From: Oikopleura dioica
Taxonomy: Eukaryota > Chordata > Appendicularia > Copelata > Oikopleuridae
NCBI GenBank assembly: GCA_907165135.1
Contig: OU015567.1
Location: forward strand, 8,995,001 to 9,059,000
DNA: 64,000 bases
Reading direction: 5' to 3'
This document shows, one piece after another, positions 23,843 to 35,885 of the stretch (the first letter of the stretch is position 1; every line of letters begins with the position of its first letter). The position numbers and the translations under genes are program-made. Under the pieces are notes generated by a model that had not been told where the DNA came from, searched no databases, and saw only the letters and a program-made list of their open reading frames with translations.

Positions 23843-26800
23843 TTATACATCGTTTATGAGATAGGAACTGCGAGAACTCTGGGTTTCTTGAAATGAATTC
23901 TTTTTGGAAATTGAATCTTGCCTGGAACAGCATTGACGACTTTGTTTTCTGACGGCCAAACAACCACACATCGAAAGGGCGAGTACAATGATTCCTAAAC
24001 TTGAGTATACATACGCTCCATTTTGGAAAAGAGTGACTTTCAAGGTTGAATTTCAACAGTTGAATAACGTAGGCTTTTGGACTGAATTTTTCAACCTTTC
24101 CTAAAGGAAGCTCGGAAGTGCCTGCTTCTCCTTGCTCGGTATCGTAGACTATCTCTTGGTAAAAGTCGACGCCAATGCTAAAATAAAGCTAAAAACTGTA
24201 TTTATGAGGGGCTCAGAACTTGTCTTGATTCAACTGTAAATTCAAGTAGCTGTCTTACATTTTTGACGTTGTCGAGTGCATCGCGTCACTGCTCATAGCT
24301 GCTGGTACTGAAGAGAAGTCCATCGAAACGGGAGATTGTGTTAGAGCTGCCACATTCTTTGGCGTCACTGGTTCTTCACGGGAATTATGTTTATTTTTAA
24401 TGCTGTTTTTTCTAGAAAACTTTTTGTCAGGATGAGGTTTTCTTGTTCGATGCTTGCGACGATGTCGAGTGGAACTTGTTGTTGAAATTGAAGAAATTGT
24501 CTGATCATCAGTTTTGGAATGGTCGTTGTAGCAGCCAAGGGAGTATTTACAGGGGATTTGGGCATTTTTGCTGATTCAGACTTGAAGATAGAGGTAGTTG
24601 ATACTGGGATTGATGGAGTACTCTCGATTTTATCTATTTTTGAAATGGAAGTTGACCTCTCCGTTGTTGAATCCGTCGTTGTTGACGTTGTTGAAGTCGA
24701 AGTTGTCGTTTTGATCGTTTTTGTTGACGTCGATGTTGACGTTGTCGTTGTCGCTTTTTCTGTTTCTCTAGCTTTGAACGTTGTCGACGTTGTCGTTGCA
24801 GTCGTTGCTTTAATGGTTCTTGGTCTTGTTGTTTCTTGAGTCGTTGTTGTTGTCTTCGAAGTCGCTGACGTCTTTGTCGTCGAAGTTGTATTCGATTTTT
24901 TCGTTGTTGTCGACGGCTCTGTCTTCGTCGTCGTCGTAGTAGAAGTTGATGCTGTCGATGATGGGCTTGTTGTTGTTGTTGATTCGATCGTCGTTGAAGT
25001 TCTCGCTTCTTTTGGTGACTCTGCTGTTGATGTCCTGTGAGGTGTTCCAGTTGTCCAAGTAGATGTTGAAATGTGTGACGACGTCGTCTTGGGCTCTGGA
25101 CTGGTTGTTGTGGTTGTGGTTGAAGTTGTTGTTGTTGTAGCTGTGCTGTTGAGAGTTGCTGAAATCGATCTATGAGTATTTGGTGCTGCTGAAAAAGGTT
25201 TAGCCGTACTTAGTGATGAAATGGTCTCTGCCGCCGAGTAGACCCATTCGATTGGTGGTTCGACTACTTCAGTGTTGCTACTGCTTCCATAACTTGAATG
25301 AGCTATAATAGGAACTCTGTCCTTTTCTTGCATTATCGATATTTCGAAGGGAATTTCTTTGACTTTGGTGTCTTTCCCTAACTCATCCAAATACGAGTCT
25401 GTTTCTGAAAATATTATCGGGGCTTCTTCGAAACTTGTTTCCGCTTCTTTTTCTTGCCAATAATCGCTGTCATCATCGACATAGAAATCCGAGTAAGAGA
25501 AGTAATCACCAGATTTTTCGTTGAAAAGAGCACTGTCAGGATCGACAATAGGTGGAATCTCAAAGAATCCGGCTCCATCAATAACTTGAGTGTAGTCATT
25601 TTCATTGTCAAAGTTTGGGAGTAGTATTTCACCCATGTTTGCCGACTGGTCCCGTTTCCCTGACAAATTAATACTCTGAGAGTCGCTCGGTAAATCTTCA
25701 ATCAATGCTGGCGTGTGAGAGCTATCAGACGTCAAGAAGTGAGCGTTGATGTTTTCATTCCCATTCATGTTGTCAACCAACATTGTAATATTTGTTTCGG
25801 GCTCAAAAGGCCCTTCTATCGCTTCTGATAAATCGGAGTTACTGGCAGAGATAAACTCGCTGGGCAAATGAAAGTTGCTTTTATCGGCATCGACTTCTGT
25901 AAATTCTTCTTTTGGCGAGGAATTTGTTTTATTTAAAATTTCATGCACTTCTTCTGCCGCTGCGCTCAGCTTTTCCCATTTGACATTTTGAATTTCTGGG
26001 GACACTAAATCAGTGTCGATGCTTTTTGACGCTTCCGGTAACGATTGGGCTGGTTTTGTGGTCGATTCTGTAGCCAAGTTGACAGTTTGAAAGGTCACCT
26101 CGGATGTCGAAGGAATTTCAACAACTTTGCTAACGTCGCCTACAGACTCTTGGTTTTCTTCTTCTTGTCTATCGAGAGACACAGAGTCAAGGTGCTTCCG
26201 CGATGTGACAAAAGCTGCTCCTGTATCAGTAACGCTTTCAGGGAGAAGAGAGCTTAGAGTTTGTTTTGTGATGCTGGAAGTCGAGACAGATGGAATTAGA
26301 GTCTTTTCTTCCGGAAGTGTTTTGTTTAAAATTGACGGAAGTTTCGTGGGCTCTGCGCCAACTTTTGGGGGCTCCGTTGGTGCAGAAGAATTTTGAGAAA
26401 CATCTGAAGAAGCGGTAATCTTGATCGGAAACGATTCCAGCTCCATGTGTTTCTGAATCCACGGGAGAATCGAGTGAACTTTTTGGAAAACCAGTGGATT
26501 GTATTTCTTTTATTTGGGTTATGCCTCACAGATGATTTCAAAAAAAATTTCGCGGGCCCGAAAATCGTCAAAAAACCTCTTGGCTAGTTTTGTAGAGCTC
26601 GTCGAGACGAGTCGAATGATATATCAAAGTCCTGAAAATTCTAAGATTTTCCGCCAAAACAAGTGATAAGAAGGTGGCCTATCAAAAATTTTCTGACCAG
26701 CGCCGTTTTTGTTCTAGAATAGCTGCGGTAACGTTTGACCCCGGAAAATGTTCCTCATGATCTGTTTTACTACAGCAAAAAATTTCAGCCAGTCATCATC

Positions 26801-29055
26801 TACCCAGCCGAGTTTATCAGTATATTTCATTTTCGAATGGAAATGGGACTGAAAATGGGCCAGAAATTAGGAACGAGCAGCGACAACAAAATGCACTAAA
26901 TTTTTAATTTTTCGTACGGCAGGATATGTGATTACGAGCTGAAATTTTTTGCTGTAATAGAACAGATCATGAGGATCATTTTCCGGGGTCAGACATCACC
27001 TCAACTTTTCTAGAACAAAAACGGCGCTGGTCAGAAATTTTTTGATAAGCCACCTTCTTATCACTTTTTTGGCGGAAAATCTTAGAATTTTCAGGATTTT
27101 GATATATCATTCGACTCGTCTCGACGAGCTCTACAAAACTAGTCAAGACGTTTTTTGACGATTTCCGGGCCCGCGAAATTTTTTTTGAAATCATCACAGT
27201 TTTTAAAGGAATTTCGCTATCGGTATTAAAAAATAAATACGAGCTCGAAAGTTAGCTGGACAAATTAATGTCCAAACTTCGAAGGAATTTCTCACTTCCT
27301 GACGAATAAATATTGAAAATGAGATTTAAAATGTCAAAGGTCGTCCGGCTGTTCTAACTCAGGAACCGAAATGAAAGGTACTGCGGTCAGTGACTGGCAA
27401 TAGGAAGCTCTTATAACCAATTCCTTTTTGTATCTGCCGCACCGTCCTCCCCAGGACAAAATTCCAACTATCGTTGCGTAACCATCGCTGTTGACAACCA
27501 GCGGCGAGCCAGAAAATCCATCGCAAAAGGTGATCCGGTCTACTTGCAAATTTCCCTTTTCGTTGATCGTTTTCAAATTGCCAATGCAGAAATGTCCGCT
27601 GTGAAGTTTCTTTTTCTACGAAATGGCACTTGAGATTTTGTTCCGAGCGAAGTGCGCTCACCTGCATGTTTTCGTGGAGCAAGCACATTTCTTCCGTCAA
27701 AATAGAACCCGAGTAGTGGTCCAGTGTCTTGCTCAGCATCCAGGTCTTTCTTCCAAAGCCGGATGAAATGGCAGTGTAGTTGGTGAAGCTTTCAACTGGA
27801 AAATTGGGCAGGCAAACCGGCTCAACGCAACCACTAAAGAAGAAATCAATGTCGAATAGATGGAAGAAAACCACAAAGTGCTCCTATCAAAATGACACAA
27901 AATTGGCACCGTCTTCGTTTGCCACAGTTTTATAGAGTTTGTTCTCTCATCTCATGAACTGTGGTTCAAATTTTGAGTAAATTCGAAATCTCTAAGCAAT
28001 TCGAAATTTCATGTGCCAATAAAACTCTGGCTTTTATGGGAGCGGGTATAAATCCAAAAGGAAACAACTGTCACTGACGTACCTTCTGGAGCAATTTTCT
28101 GGCATGACGTCGTAAATCGAATCGTTCAGAAAAACCAGGCAGGCGTCGAATTGTGTCGGCAAAACTCGATATTCTGGATGAAGGATGACCTTTCTAGCGG
28201 TGACATTGAAGCGCAAACTGAAAATACAAATTGTAACATTATGTTTCTTCTATTTGATCAGACAGGGGCGTTTACAAGAGCAGTTACGCTGGAATAATGA
28301 TAAAGTATCAATAACTGACTATAGTAAAATTGTTAACAACGTCCTTGATGAAGCCATTTAGTATTAACGATGGGCAAACATTGGCTAGTCGCTTCTGTGC
28401 GCTCTTCTGATTGTTTAACCGCATAATGCGAACATATGGAATGCAAGGAAAATCAAGCTTGGCGATCTTTACCTGTCAAAATACGGATCTCCTCGACGCC
28501 AAAATTCCCCGAAATACACAGTCGGATTGTCTTTGATCTCGTGACAGCAATGGCCAGCTGAACATGTAGCATTAGCAAATTTAGAAGCAGTGATTTACGG
28601 AGCAAGGGCCGGAGCAATTCGAACTCATTTAAATATTTTTTGATAGTTTTATAATACGCTCAGCTGAGCTCGATTTCGCAAGAGTTTTCAATTTCTACAG
28701 TATTTACCCGTTAAAATTGTCCGTTCTTGAATAATGGATCCCGAGCATTGTTGCCTGTTGAACTTGAGTTTGACGGAGTAGCTGTTGAATCCTGGCGGCA
28801 AATATTCACGATCCTGGAAAGAAATGTTATGACGGGCGAATGTCACTTCCATGGGAATCGGCGGCGTTTGGTCTTTATGGTCAAGTATGTTTTGCGATTT
28901 CCGGTCAATGCCCTCAGCAATCAAACAGTGAACTAACCTCAAAGTCTTCTGTTTTCTTCGAACCACAGGTTTTCAATGAGCTCAGATCATCGATGAGTAG
29001 CGAGTCAACCCAAATGTTCGGAAAAAGCAGCAGAAAGAAGACTTTCAATTTCATT
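23843..29055 (-). CDS. Membrane-anchored trypsin-like (S1) protein with long Thr-rich stalk
   Basis: The start MKLKVFFLLLFPNIWVDSLL is a signal peptide. S1 exons: 29055-28938, to 28708, 28557-28473, 28217-28083, 27833-27662, 27615-27418; the next exon, from 26506, completes the domain (YNPLVFQKVHSILPWIQKHM, the usual final helix) and runs straight into about 650 residues rich in Thr/Ser. After a 51-bp intron (donor CCT-GTAAAT) come a basic tract, then a helix (SSLGIIVLALSMCGCLAV) and a short cytosolic tail ending at 23843. His (AGHCC), Asp (FDACLV) and Ser are present, but the Ser motif is GFSGSP instead of GDSGGP, and no IVGG activation site is visible, so the fold may be proteolytically impaired or differently activated. 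The intron 27417-26507 is large because of a 663-bp foldback element. Some small junctions near 28940 and 24050 are tentative. Confidence 0.8.
26532..27194. mobile_element. Foldback/MITE-like element, 663 bp, with 5-6 bp target duplication
   Basis: The ends read ATGATTTCAAAAAAAATTTC at 26532 and its near-perfect reverse complement ending at 27194. Inverted arms extend about 270 bp inward, with blocks such as GTAGAGCTCGTCGAGACGAG and GGCGCTGGTCAGAAA shared in opposite orientation. CACAG directly flanks both ends (TCACAG if one base is shifted). There is no coding capacity. It lies inside an intron of the membrane-anchored protease gene. Confidence 0.85.
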
Positions 29056-30631
29056 CCTTCTTTTTCAGCTGCCGAATTTGCCTCTTATTGCTGCTTTTCT
29101 TCATCGAAAAAAGCGTGATCTAAAGCAAAGGATTTCGTTTCTCCTTGTTTTCGCGAAGTTGCTGATAATGAGACTGGCATTTTTTTGCTGTACACTGCCG
29201 TTTTCTCCGCAAAGGTAAATATTTATCCTGCGCTCTGGCCGTACCCTTATTGCGGAAGAGAGCGAGACTTCTAGTGACCATTAATAAGCCTTTTCCTTTT
29301 CATGGGCTGACTATTCCTCTGACAAAATTAACAAATAATGACTGTCAATGGACAATGAAATGAACTTTGACCGAAGCGGAAAATTTGTCAATGGGACTCA
29401 AGGCAACAAAAAGCGCAAAACAAGTATAAAGACGAGTTCTTTTGGCTTGATAGAATCTCCTAATCCTGGATTACAAGTTGAATGCAATCATTAGAATTTC
29501 CAATAAGCAAACATTTGGTTTCAAAATGTCAAGGCTGGACTTTCCTTATTGATCTTTTTGGGGTTATCAGGGTCACTTTTGTTTCATTTAAATTTGTGAA
29601 CTTCAGTGATTAGTGTATTACAAACTCATGAGAAAAAAACCGACAAAACCGACACCGACAGTCTGACCGACAATTTGGCGACAAAACCGATAAATTTTTG
29701 TAGGTGCGCATCCTTGTTGGAATGAAGTTTTAGAATGAAGTTTTTGAGTCGTCATTAATAGTAGAGCATGAACGAATATTTGTAATTTGGGATCAGTAGT
29801 TATCATATTTACAGATATGACTGGTTATTGTTACTGTTTACCAAATCAGTGGCCCATAACAACATGCTTCTGGCGCCTCTCTATTTAGGAAAAAATCCCA
29901 AAGACTAGCTTAAATATTAACAAAAATGCACCAGCCATAAACATAATAAGAAATTACCTGAACAGTAGAGTGTCGATTAAAATCCAAAATTTTATCTCTT
30001 TCGCAACTGGCAGATGAAGAGCTTCTTCTATAAATCTAACCTTATCCTTCTTTTGGGCATTTCTGCTTTCTTTGTTCAGTCATAAACGCTCGACAAACTC
30101 TGAAAAAGCGTAAATTCGCTCAGAAGCTGCTGGGTAGCACCGCGTGTACACAAATCCTTGTTGCCTCCGCGCAGAGAAAAAAAAGAAAGATTCCATCATC
30201 TAAATCTTTACCGGGGAGGTCAATCACCGGGTAGCGGCCAAATTTGGCTTTATTAATCTCCGTGGACGACAATAGGACGCCAGCTCATTTTTCTCCCTGT
30301 TTGCAGTCTGAATCTTTACTGCCAAAGTTGCCCGTTGATGAAATAGATTTTTGTTGATGAAGATACTGTGCCTATTCCAGCTACAGTACGCGACCGTACG
30401 CCGCTTTGACACCTACTATCGAAGCCCTAACAGTCTCAAAAGACAATGAATAAAACCACAAGAATAACCTTCTATTTGTTACAAGACAAATACAGAAGTA
30501 TTGATTGCCATTTCTATTCAGAATACGATATCATTTGAATTGTTTCTTCCAGGCAAACATCCTCCTTGAATTGTCCATTTTCCCGCTTTATATTCTCAAA
30601 CTCCTTGACTCACTCTTACAGTAACTTTACT
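29056..30631. other. Gene-poor spacer upstream of the LTR retrotransposon
   Basis: Only short frames without family resemblance. It contains the presumed promoter of the protease gene on the right-hand side of its ATG and the unduplicated flank of the retrotransposon. Nothing further is recognised. Confidence 0.45.
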
Positions 30632-30931
30632 ACAAAGTGGTTCAAATAACTTGCAAAAGGCTCACTTCCTAAGCTAGAAGACCTGCTGAAAGAAGACAAC
30701 AATTTTGTAGTTGCCAGAGCCAAAGAGCACCTGGACTTCAAACATGTTATGAACAGAACTTGAAAAAGAAGCTCACCTGTGGGTTGACTCTCTTGGAATG
30801 AGGTCGTCAACTCCACAGGCAAGATGCACAGCTTGATAAACAAGGGCGCCAAACGCGAGACTTCAACCGAATTCGATCTTCGCTTGATTTCGTCGCTGAA
30901 CTCTCGTGAAGGGTCGAATATGCGGGTCGCG
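30632..30931 (-). repeat. 3' LTR
   Basis: 300 bp from ACAAAGTGG to GGGTCGCG on the plus strand, identical by eye to 41546-41845. The ends are not the usual TG...CA: on the element strand it runs from CGCGACCC to CACTTTGT. Confidence 0.9.
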
Positions 30932-30946
30932 TGGCCCCCCAAGCTT
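30932..30946 (-). other. Polypurine tract
   Basis: On the element strand AAGCTTGGGGGGCCA immediately precedes the 3' LTR, the expected place for the plus-strand primer. The stop codon of the 267-codon ORF (30947) touches it. Confidence 0.7.
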
Positions 30947-31750
30947 CTAGTGATGTCGAGCGTTTCGCTTCTTCTTCTTCGGTTCGACGACTTCTTCCTC
31001 CATGATATCGAGCAGTTCGCTGTCCGGCGTTTCAAACTCATCAGACTCCGAGGAGACAACTTCCTTCACGATCTGGCGTGACCGCTTGTTCGCCTTCGTT
31101 GTAGTCGTTACTCGCAGGGAAGATGTCTTCTTCGCCGACTTCGAAACCGCGTTCCGACGAACTCTCTTCTTCGGTTTTCGCGAAGTTGTACCTGATGATG
31201 TTCCTGGTTCGTTAATGAACTCCAGTTCAGGCAGAGGAAGAAGATCGTCGTCGCTCTCGTTCTTTATTTCAACTCCGAGCTCTACTACTTCCTGCAACGA
31301 TGTTTCGAGCGTTGCATTCAACAGCTGCTGGTCCTGTTCATGAACTTCATCCCCAGGGTATCCGTGGGGAAACCAAATGGCGTCTCCACTCGCCATCACT
31401 TCGCCCTGAACTTGAGCTAGCCTGACGTAGACGTCCATCCGGCCCGACAAGCAGTTCCAGATGCCCAACGGGATCGCCTTCTGAAGTCTGCGACCCTTGG
31501 CACCGTATTCATCGCCGGATTGGATGGTAACAGCTTCCGAGAACTTGGCTTCCATCTCGAAATGACGACGGTGCGCCAGTTCCCCCATCAACGACGGTGA
31601 CGAGAGCTCATCCAAGTCCTTCTCCAATTTTTGAAGAATCTTGATCGCCCGGCGTGTGGATGGTCCAAGTTCCTGCTGTCGTTTCTCGTCAAACTCGTGC
31701 GGTTTGAAAGCAGTCCGCAAAACTGCTCTGCTATCTTCGGTGTTCAACAT
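30947..31750 (-). CDS. Third sense ORF of the retrotransposon (267 aa), unknown
   Basis: An uninterrupted 267-codon frame between the antisense gene and the polypurine tract, in the place where env-like genes sit in retroviruses. It has no signal peptide and no membrane helix, so it is not an envelope protein of the usual kind. The N-terminal two-thirds is mixed alpha-helical in character (STRRAIKILQKLEKDLDEL), a central acidic stretch follows (NESDDDLLPLPELEF), and the C-terminus is strongly basic (RKPKKRVRRN, EPKKKKRNARHH), suggesting nuclear localisation or nucleic-acid binding. It starts head-to-head with the antisense gene across about 460 bp (31751-32210) that could be a shared promoter. 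Its expression route (splicing from the LTR or an internal promoter) is not evident. Confidence 0.75.
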   Translation of the reverse strand: MLNTEDSRAVLRTAFKPHEFDEKRQQELGPSTRRAIKILQKLEKDLDELSSPSLMGELAHRRHFEMEAKFSEAVTIQSGDEYGAKGRRLQKAIPLGIWNCLSGRMDVYVRLAQVQGEVMASGDAIWFPHGYPGDEVHEQDQQLLNATLETSLQEVVELGVEIKNESDDDLLPLPELEFINEPGTSSGTTSRKPKKRVRRNAVSKSAKKTSSLRVTTTTKANKRSRQIVKEVVSSESDEFETPDSELLDIMEEEVVEPKKKKRNARHH

Positions 31751-32210
31751 CTCTTGAACTTAGTTCGGCTCTGACTGGCGGATTTTCCACTCATCGACCG
31801 TTTTTAAATGGCGATGTTTTCCAGCTTCAAATCTACCTCGAGCGCCATGTTTTCCAGCTGAACTTGTTTTCCAGTCATCGAGTTCATCCGATTTCTCGGG
31901 CTCGAGCCATTTTCAAAACACGCTCGGCCAATCAGCTCGCTACAAATGGAGGACCGTTTCTCCCATTTCGCTGCACTTGCTTGACCTACAGATCTTTCAT
32001 CTTCATCCTTCTGCCAGAGAAATTTTCCAGAGAAAACGTCTCCTATGAAGATTTCATCAAGTTCAACCTTCTTCGTTCTGCAACTTTGAGATGTGTACCA
32101 GTTCTTGCACTTTCTTCTTTTTATATTTAAATTTTTTTATTTTTCGAGAAAGAGTTCTTTCCTTCAAAAACTTCTTTCTTCAGCATAGATCATCGAAGTC
32201 CGTTGTTGTG
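31751..32210. promoter_or_regulatory. Candidate bidirectional promoter inside the retrotransposon
   Basis: Separates two divergent coding starts (31750 minus; 32211 plus). Near the plus-strand start a pyrimidine run ends in CTTTCTTCAG about 28 bp before the ATG, which looks like a trans- or cis-splice acceptor. No TATA-like element was singled out. Confidence 0.35.
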
Positions 32211-35200
32211 ATGCCTGTCGTTCGATATGTCTCGACCGGCACTTCTGACGACTCCAGGAGCGACTCTTCGTCTTCCCCGCCGTCTTCAACTCCAACTTCC
32301 CTCGTTCTCCGCGACCACTTCTATCCTGAAATGTCGGGGATTTATCGTCGAGATCCAGGCGTTGGCGGTGATTCGCCTTCCTTCTCCACGATTACCGGTT
32401 TCACCGGCATTTCCAGTTCCACTGGCTTCTCTCGCTTCGTTCCGGATGAGCCCGTGCCCATCTTCTCGCTCGCAGTTCTCCCTGTGGCGCAGCCCAGCCT
32501 CCCTGACTACTCAAAGCGGGTGCCCTGTATCGCCAGTCGCCCGAATGCTGACCTCGGGTACGAGCAAGATGAGCTAAGTCGACTACTCTTCGCACCTGGT
32601 AACCCAGCGTCTGGAACCGAGGATTGGATTACTCCCCCTCAAATTCTTGTTGGTTTCCTCAACGCTCGTCACATGGACTCGTCTCATGATGCCGACTTCT
32701 CTCATCCTCGCGACGTGGAGCAGCTTCATCCATCTACCGGAGAGTTGTGGGCTGTGAAACGAAGACGTCTCGGAGCTCCACCACCTACTCCTCGAGTTCT
32801 TGCTGTAGATTCAGGTCGTCCCGCGAACTCCTGGAGTATCCATCCTTCGTTCAGCGCACGATCAACTGCCCGTGATGAAGCTGATCAAGAAGCTACTTGG
32901 CGCGTTGAGTCTGGAACTGTCGATGCTGCCCTTGCCGTTGCAACTCATCGTTCCGTCGGCACCGGGACTTCTTTGGGCTTTCCGGATCTGCTCGCCCGCG
33001 ATGTTGATTCCCTTCGCAGAGGTACATCGCTTCTGGCTCCGATTGAAACCCCTGTAAAATCGCGAAGTAAGTTCATCAATGTTGAAATCAACTAGTAACT
33101 TCGGTCATTTAGATTTGGCGTCTGCTAGTGAAGTTTCTCGTTTTTGCGAGACTTATCGTCATGACCGTGTTTATCGTCAGCTCGGGTTGGAGCGGTATCT
33201 TCCGGTTCTCGGCCACAATCAGCCTATCGACGATACCTGCCACGCGCTGTTTCGCCCAACCCCTGACTCTCGGTTCACCGTACCACTTCTGCCGAAGTCA
33301 TCATCGCTTGGTCTTCCCGGTCCCGACTACTATCCTTGCGAGTGGCCTGATCGCTTCTGCTCTGACCCTGACTACGCTGGATACGACATCGAGGAAGACA
33401 TACAAGCTGCTCGCGACGCGTTTGCTGCTGCCGGAGGCCAGATGCATGTGCTGGAGCATACTCGAGTTCGTCACAACGTGGAGTTGTTTGATCACTCTCG
33501 CGTCTACCGAACTGTAGTCGTAGTTCCTCCAGGTACGATGTGAACCGTTCAACTAGTATTCAACAAGTTCTAGATAATGATGTCCGAACGCAGGGCAATC
33601 TTCTTCCTGATCCGCTCGAAGTTGGCTTGTTCGATCAGCTGACCAAAGGTGGCTACGCTGATGCTTCTGTTCTTGATCGTATCGACTTCGGCAAGTCGCT
33701 CTGTACTCTAGGATCTCCAACCGTTCTTGATACTGCTACCGGAACTGGTTTCTTGGTGAGTCATCGTTTTCGCGCAGATTTTTGACTTCTTCTTTTCAGT
33801 CCGAGCTGTTGGATGATCCACGTTACTGGGATCCAGAGCGCGGTGTGACCCGTCTTGCCGATTTGTTGTCGCCGATTTTACGATCACGGGACTGGTTCGA
33901 CCCTTCTTCTCCTCTTTGGCGCCCCGATATCCAGCAGATTCATCATCGGAACGACTGCTTGCACTGGGGTTATCCGCTCACTGAGGGTCTCGGTGAGAAT
34001 CCCTTCGGATACGAAGGTTTCACGTTAGTGCTTATTAACTTCTGCACTTTCTAATAATTTTATTTTTCAGGTTGGCTGACACGATCTTCGCTGCTTGTCG
34101 TCTTGAGCATCTTTATCCGAAGGAGACTGATCGTCGGGTCATCTGCTTGATTCTTGGCTTGGATGTGAACTCGATTCGTCCACTGTTCCTCATCTCGCCA
34201 TTTGAGATGTATCAGCTTCAGCTCGCCAACATGATCCGCCCTTACACGCTGGTCAATCGAGATGACGGTGACGTACCACGTGATCCTGAGTGTCCTCTTG
34301 GACGAGAACGACTCCGGCTTCTCGATGTTGGTCATTGGTCGACCCAGGCGGCTGATGTCGACGCACATGGCTTAGGAGTCCTCGAAGTTGCCTTGATTGG
34401 ACTCTCCGTTCTTGCAGCTGAGTTCTCCCTGACGCCAATCTGCTCTCTCGATGGTGAACCGGCCTTCTATTTTGATCATAGGGCGCGGTTTCATGATGGA
34501 TTGATCCTCAGCGGTGGCAACGGTGGTCTCAAGCGAGGTGCTTCATTTCTCGCAGCTCTACTTTGTGGCTGTCGCCCGTCCACCGATGCTGATCCGTCAA
34601 CGATTCGTGATGGTGCTTCCGGTTCTGGAACAAGCAAGGAAGTGTCGGCTCCGAAGTGCTACTACGATGCAACTACTGGACGCCGATTCCCGCCCGTTCC
34701 GTCGTTGACTGGACTTCGTCCTGGCGAGTCCGTTGTGGCCCCGTACCAGTCCAAGTTCGTGCGATCCACCGCTTTCTCCGACGAAGCCGAACCTATTCGT
34801 CATGTTGGCATGACTGGCTACTCCTTGAAACGACTTGACGGTGGTGAGTCTTCCAGTCGAATTCTTCTTGGAGTTCCTCGACTCACTTATGTTCGTGAGT
34901 TTGAAGGTGAGTCGACCCTCTCTGTACTTCATTTCGTGACTTGTGATCTATTTAGCAACCGGAGCCGCTGTGTACGCCACTGTGAAGCATTTGCAGCAGA
35001 AGGGATCGTACTCGATGGGTGAAAGAACTTCCAACCGCTTCCCATATCGTAAGTCGATGAAGACTAGTGGGATGAAACCCATTGAATCTTGAATTCAGAG
35101 CTTCTTCCTGCTAGTTTCCAGGAGTGGTACGCGGCTGGAGCTCATTGTAAGTACTATGGAGGTACAACTCGCGACGTTGTCGACACGATTCTCGGTATGT

Positions 35201-35616
35201 TATCCGATGCCGAACGTCTGACTCTCCACGGTGGTGAATGTCTCTTCCCCTTGTTTCGAGGTCGAGAGGTAAATGTTTCTGGTAAGTGTAGTTTGTTGGT
35301 GATTTGATGTTTTACATGATTTGTACTTGATCCGTTGGTTTTTCATCTTGTTTTAGTTCACTTCGGACGCCGTGCTACGTTCGCCAGGAGCTCGACTCGC
35401 GGCTTGTGTCACCGCTACGCTTCGGGGCTTGCCAAGTATCAACTCGACGAACGTGGTGATCCTGTCGGTCTCAATGAAGAGGAGCGTGAAGCTCTGCTAC
35501 GACGTATTGATGCTGATAAAGCCTCAGCTCTTGTCCCTCTGGCGAATCCAGCCGGAGAAACTGGAGGAACTGTTGAATCCTCGACTGCTGAAGATGATTC
35601 GAACTTGGCCGATTGA
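32211..35616 (+). CDS. Antisense, intron-containing gene inside the LTR retrotransposon (1017 aa), unknown
   Basis: Eight exons on the strand opposite to gag-pol: 32211-33066, 33113-33532, 33574-33755, 33800-34023, 34071-34906, 34956-35048, 35099-35281 and 35357-35616. All seven introns are GT-AG, 41-75 bp, and the exon total is 3054 bases, exactly in frame to TGA. The N-terminus is Ser/Pro-rich (SDSSSSPPSSTP); a KRRR patch follows at about residue 185; the rest is globular, with segments such as RNDCLHWGYPLTEG, SPFEMYQLQLANMIRPYT and YGGTTRDVVDTILGMLSD. I recognise no enzyme motif, signal peptide, membrane helix or viral domain. AATAAA at 35862 serves it, just short of the pol stop at 35886. 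Splice sites work only on the plus strand, so they survive in the minus-strand genomic RNA. Alternative: a host gene into which the element was assembled, though its position between pol and the third ORF argues for cargo. Confidence 0.8.
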
Positions 35617-35861
35617 GCATTATGCTCAGTACTCCGACCTCATCCAACGTAAGTTTTATTGTACGTCGTAGCAAGTTGACAACGGAGTTTGTAGTGATGG
35701 TGTCCTCAACTGGTTTTCACCCAACTTCCGACTGTTCCATCTCTACAGAAACTACCACGGCGGCGGCGAAGAAGCAAGATGAAGAAAAAAATTTGAAGAG
35801 AACTGTTCCTACTCTGTAGTTCCATGTACCAACGCTTGATCGAGTTCCAAACTGCAGGCGT

Positions 35862-35867
35862 AATAAA
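35862..35867 (+). terminator. Polyadenylation signal of the antisense gene
   Basis: AATAAA 246 bp after the TGA of the antisense gene and 19 bp before the end of pol on the other strand, so the two convergent genes end almost back to back. Confidence 0.6.
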
Positions 35868-35885
35868 TTTACCCGTCGTGGCCAC

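Noticed and set aside
24519-24839. Plus-strand Val-rich frame opposite the protease stalk
   Set aside because: Same mirror effect of Thr-rich coding sequence.
33079-33543. Reading the antisense-gene exons as separate small ORFs
   Set aside because: The exons join in phase through seven canonical introns to a single frame of 3054 bases.
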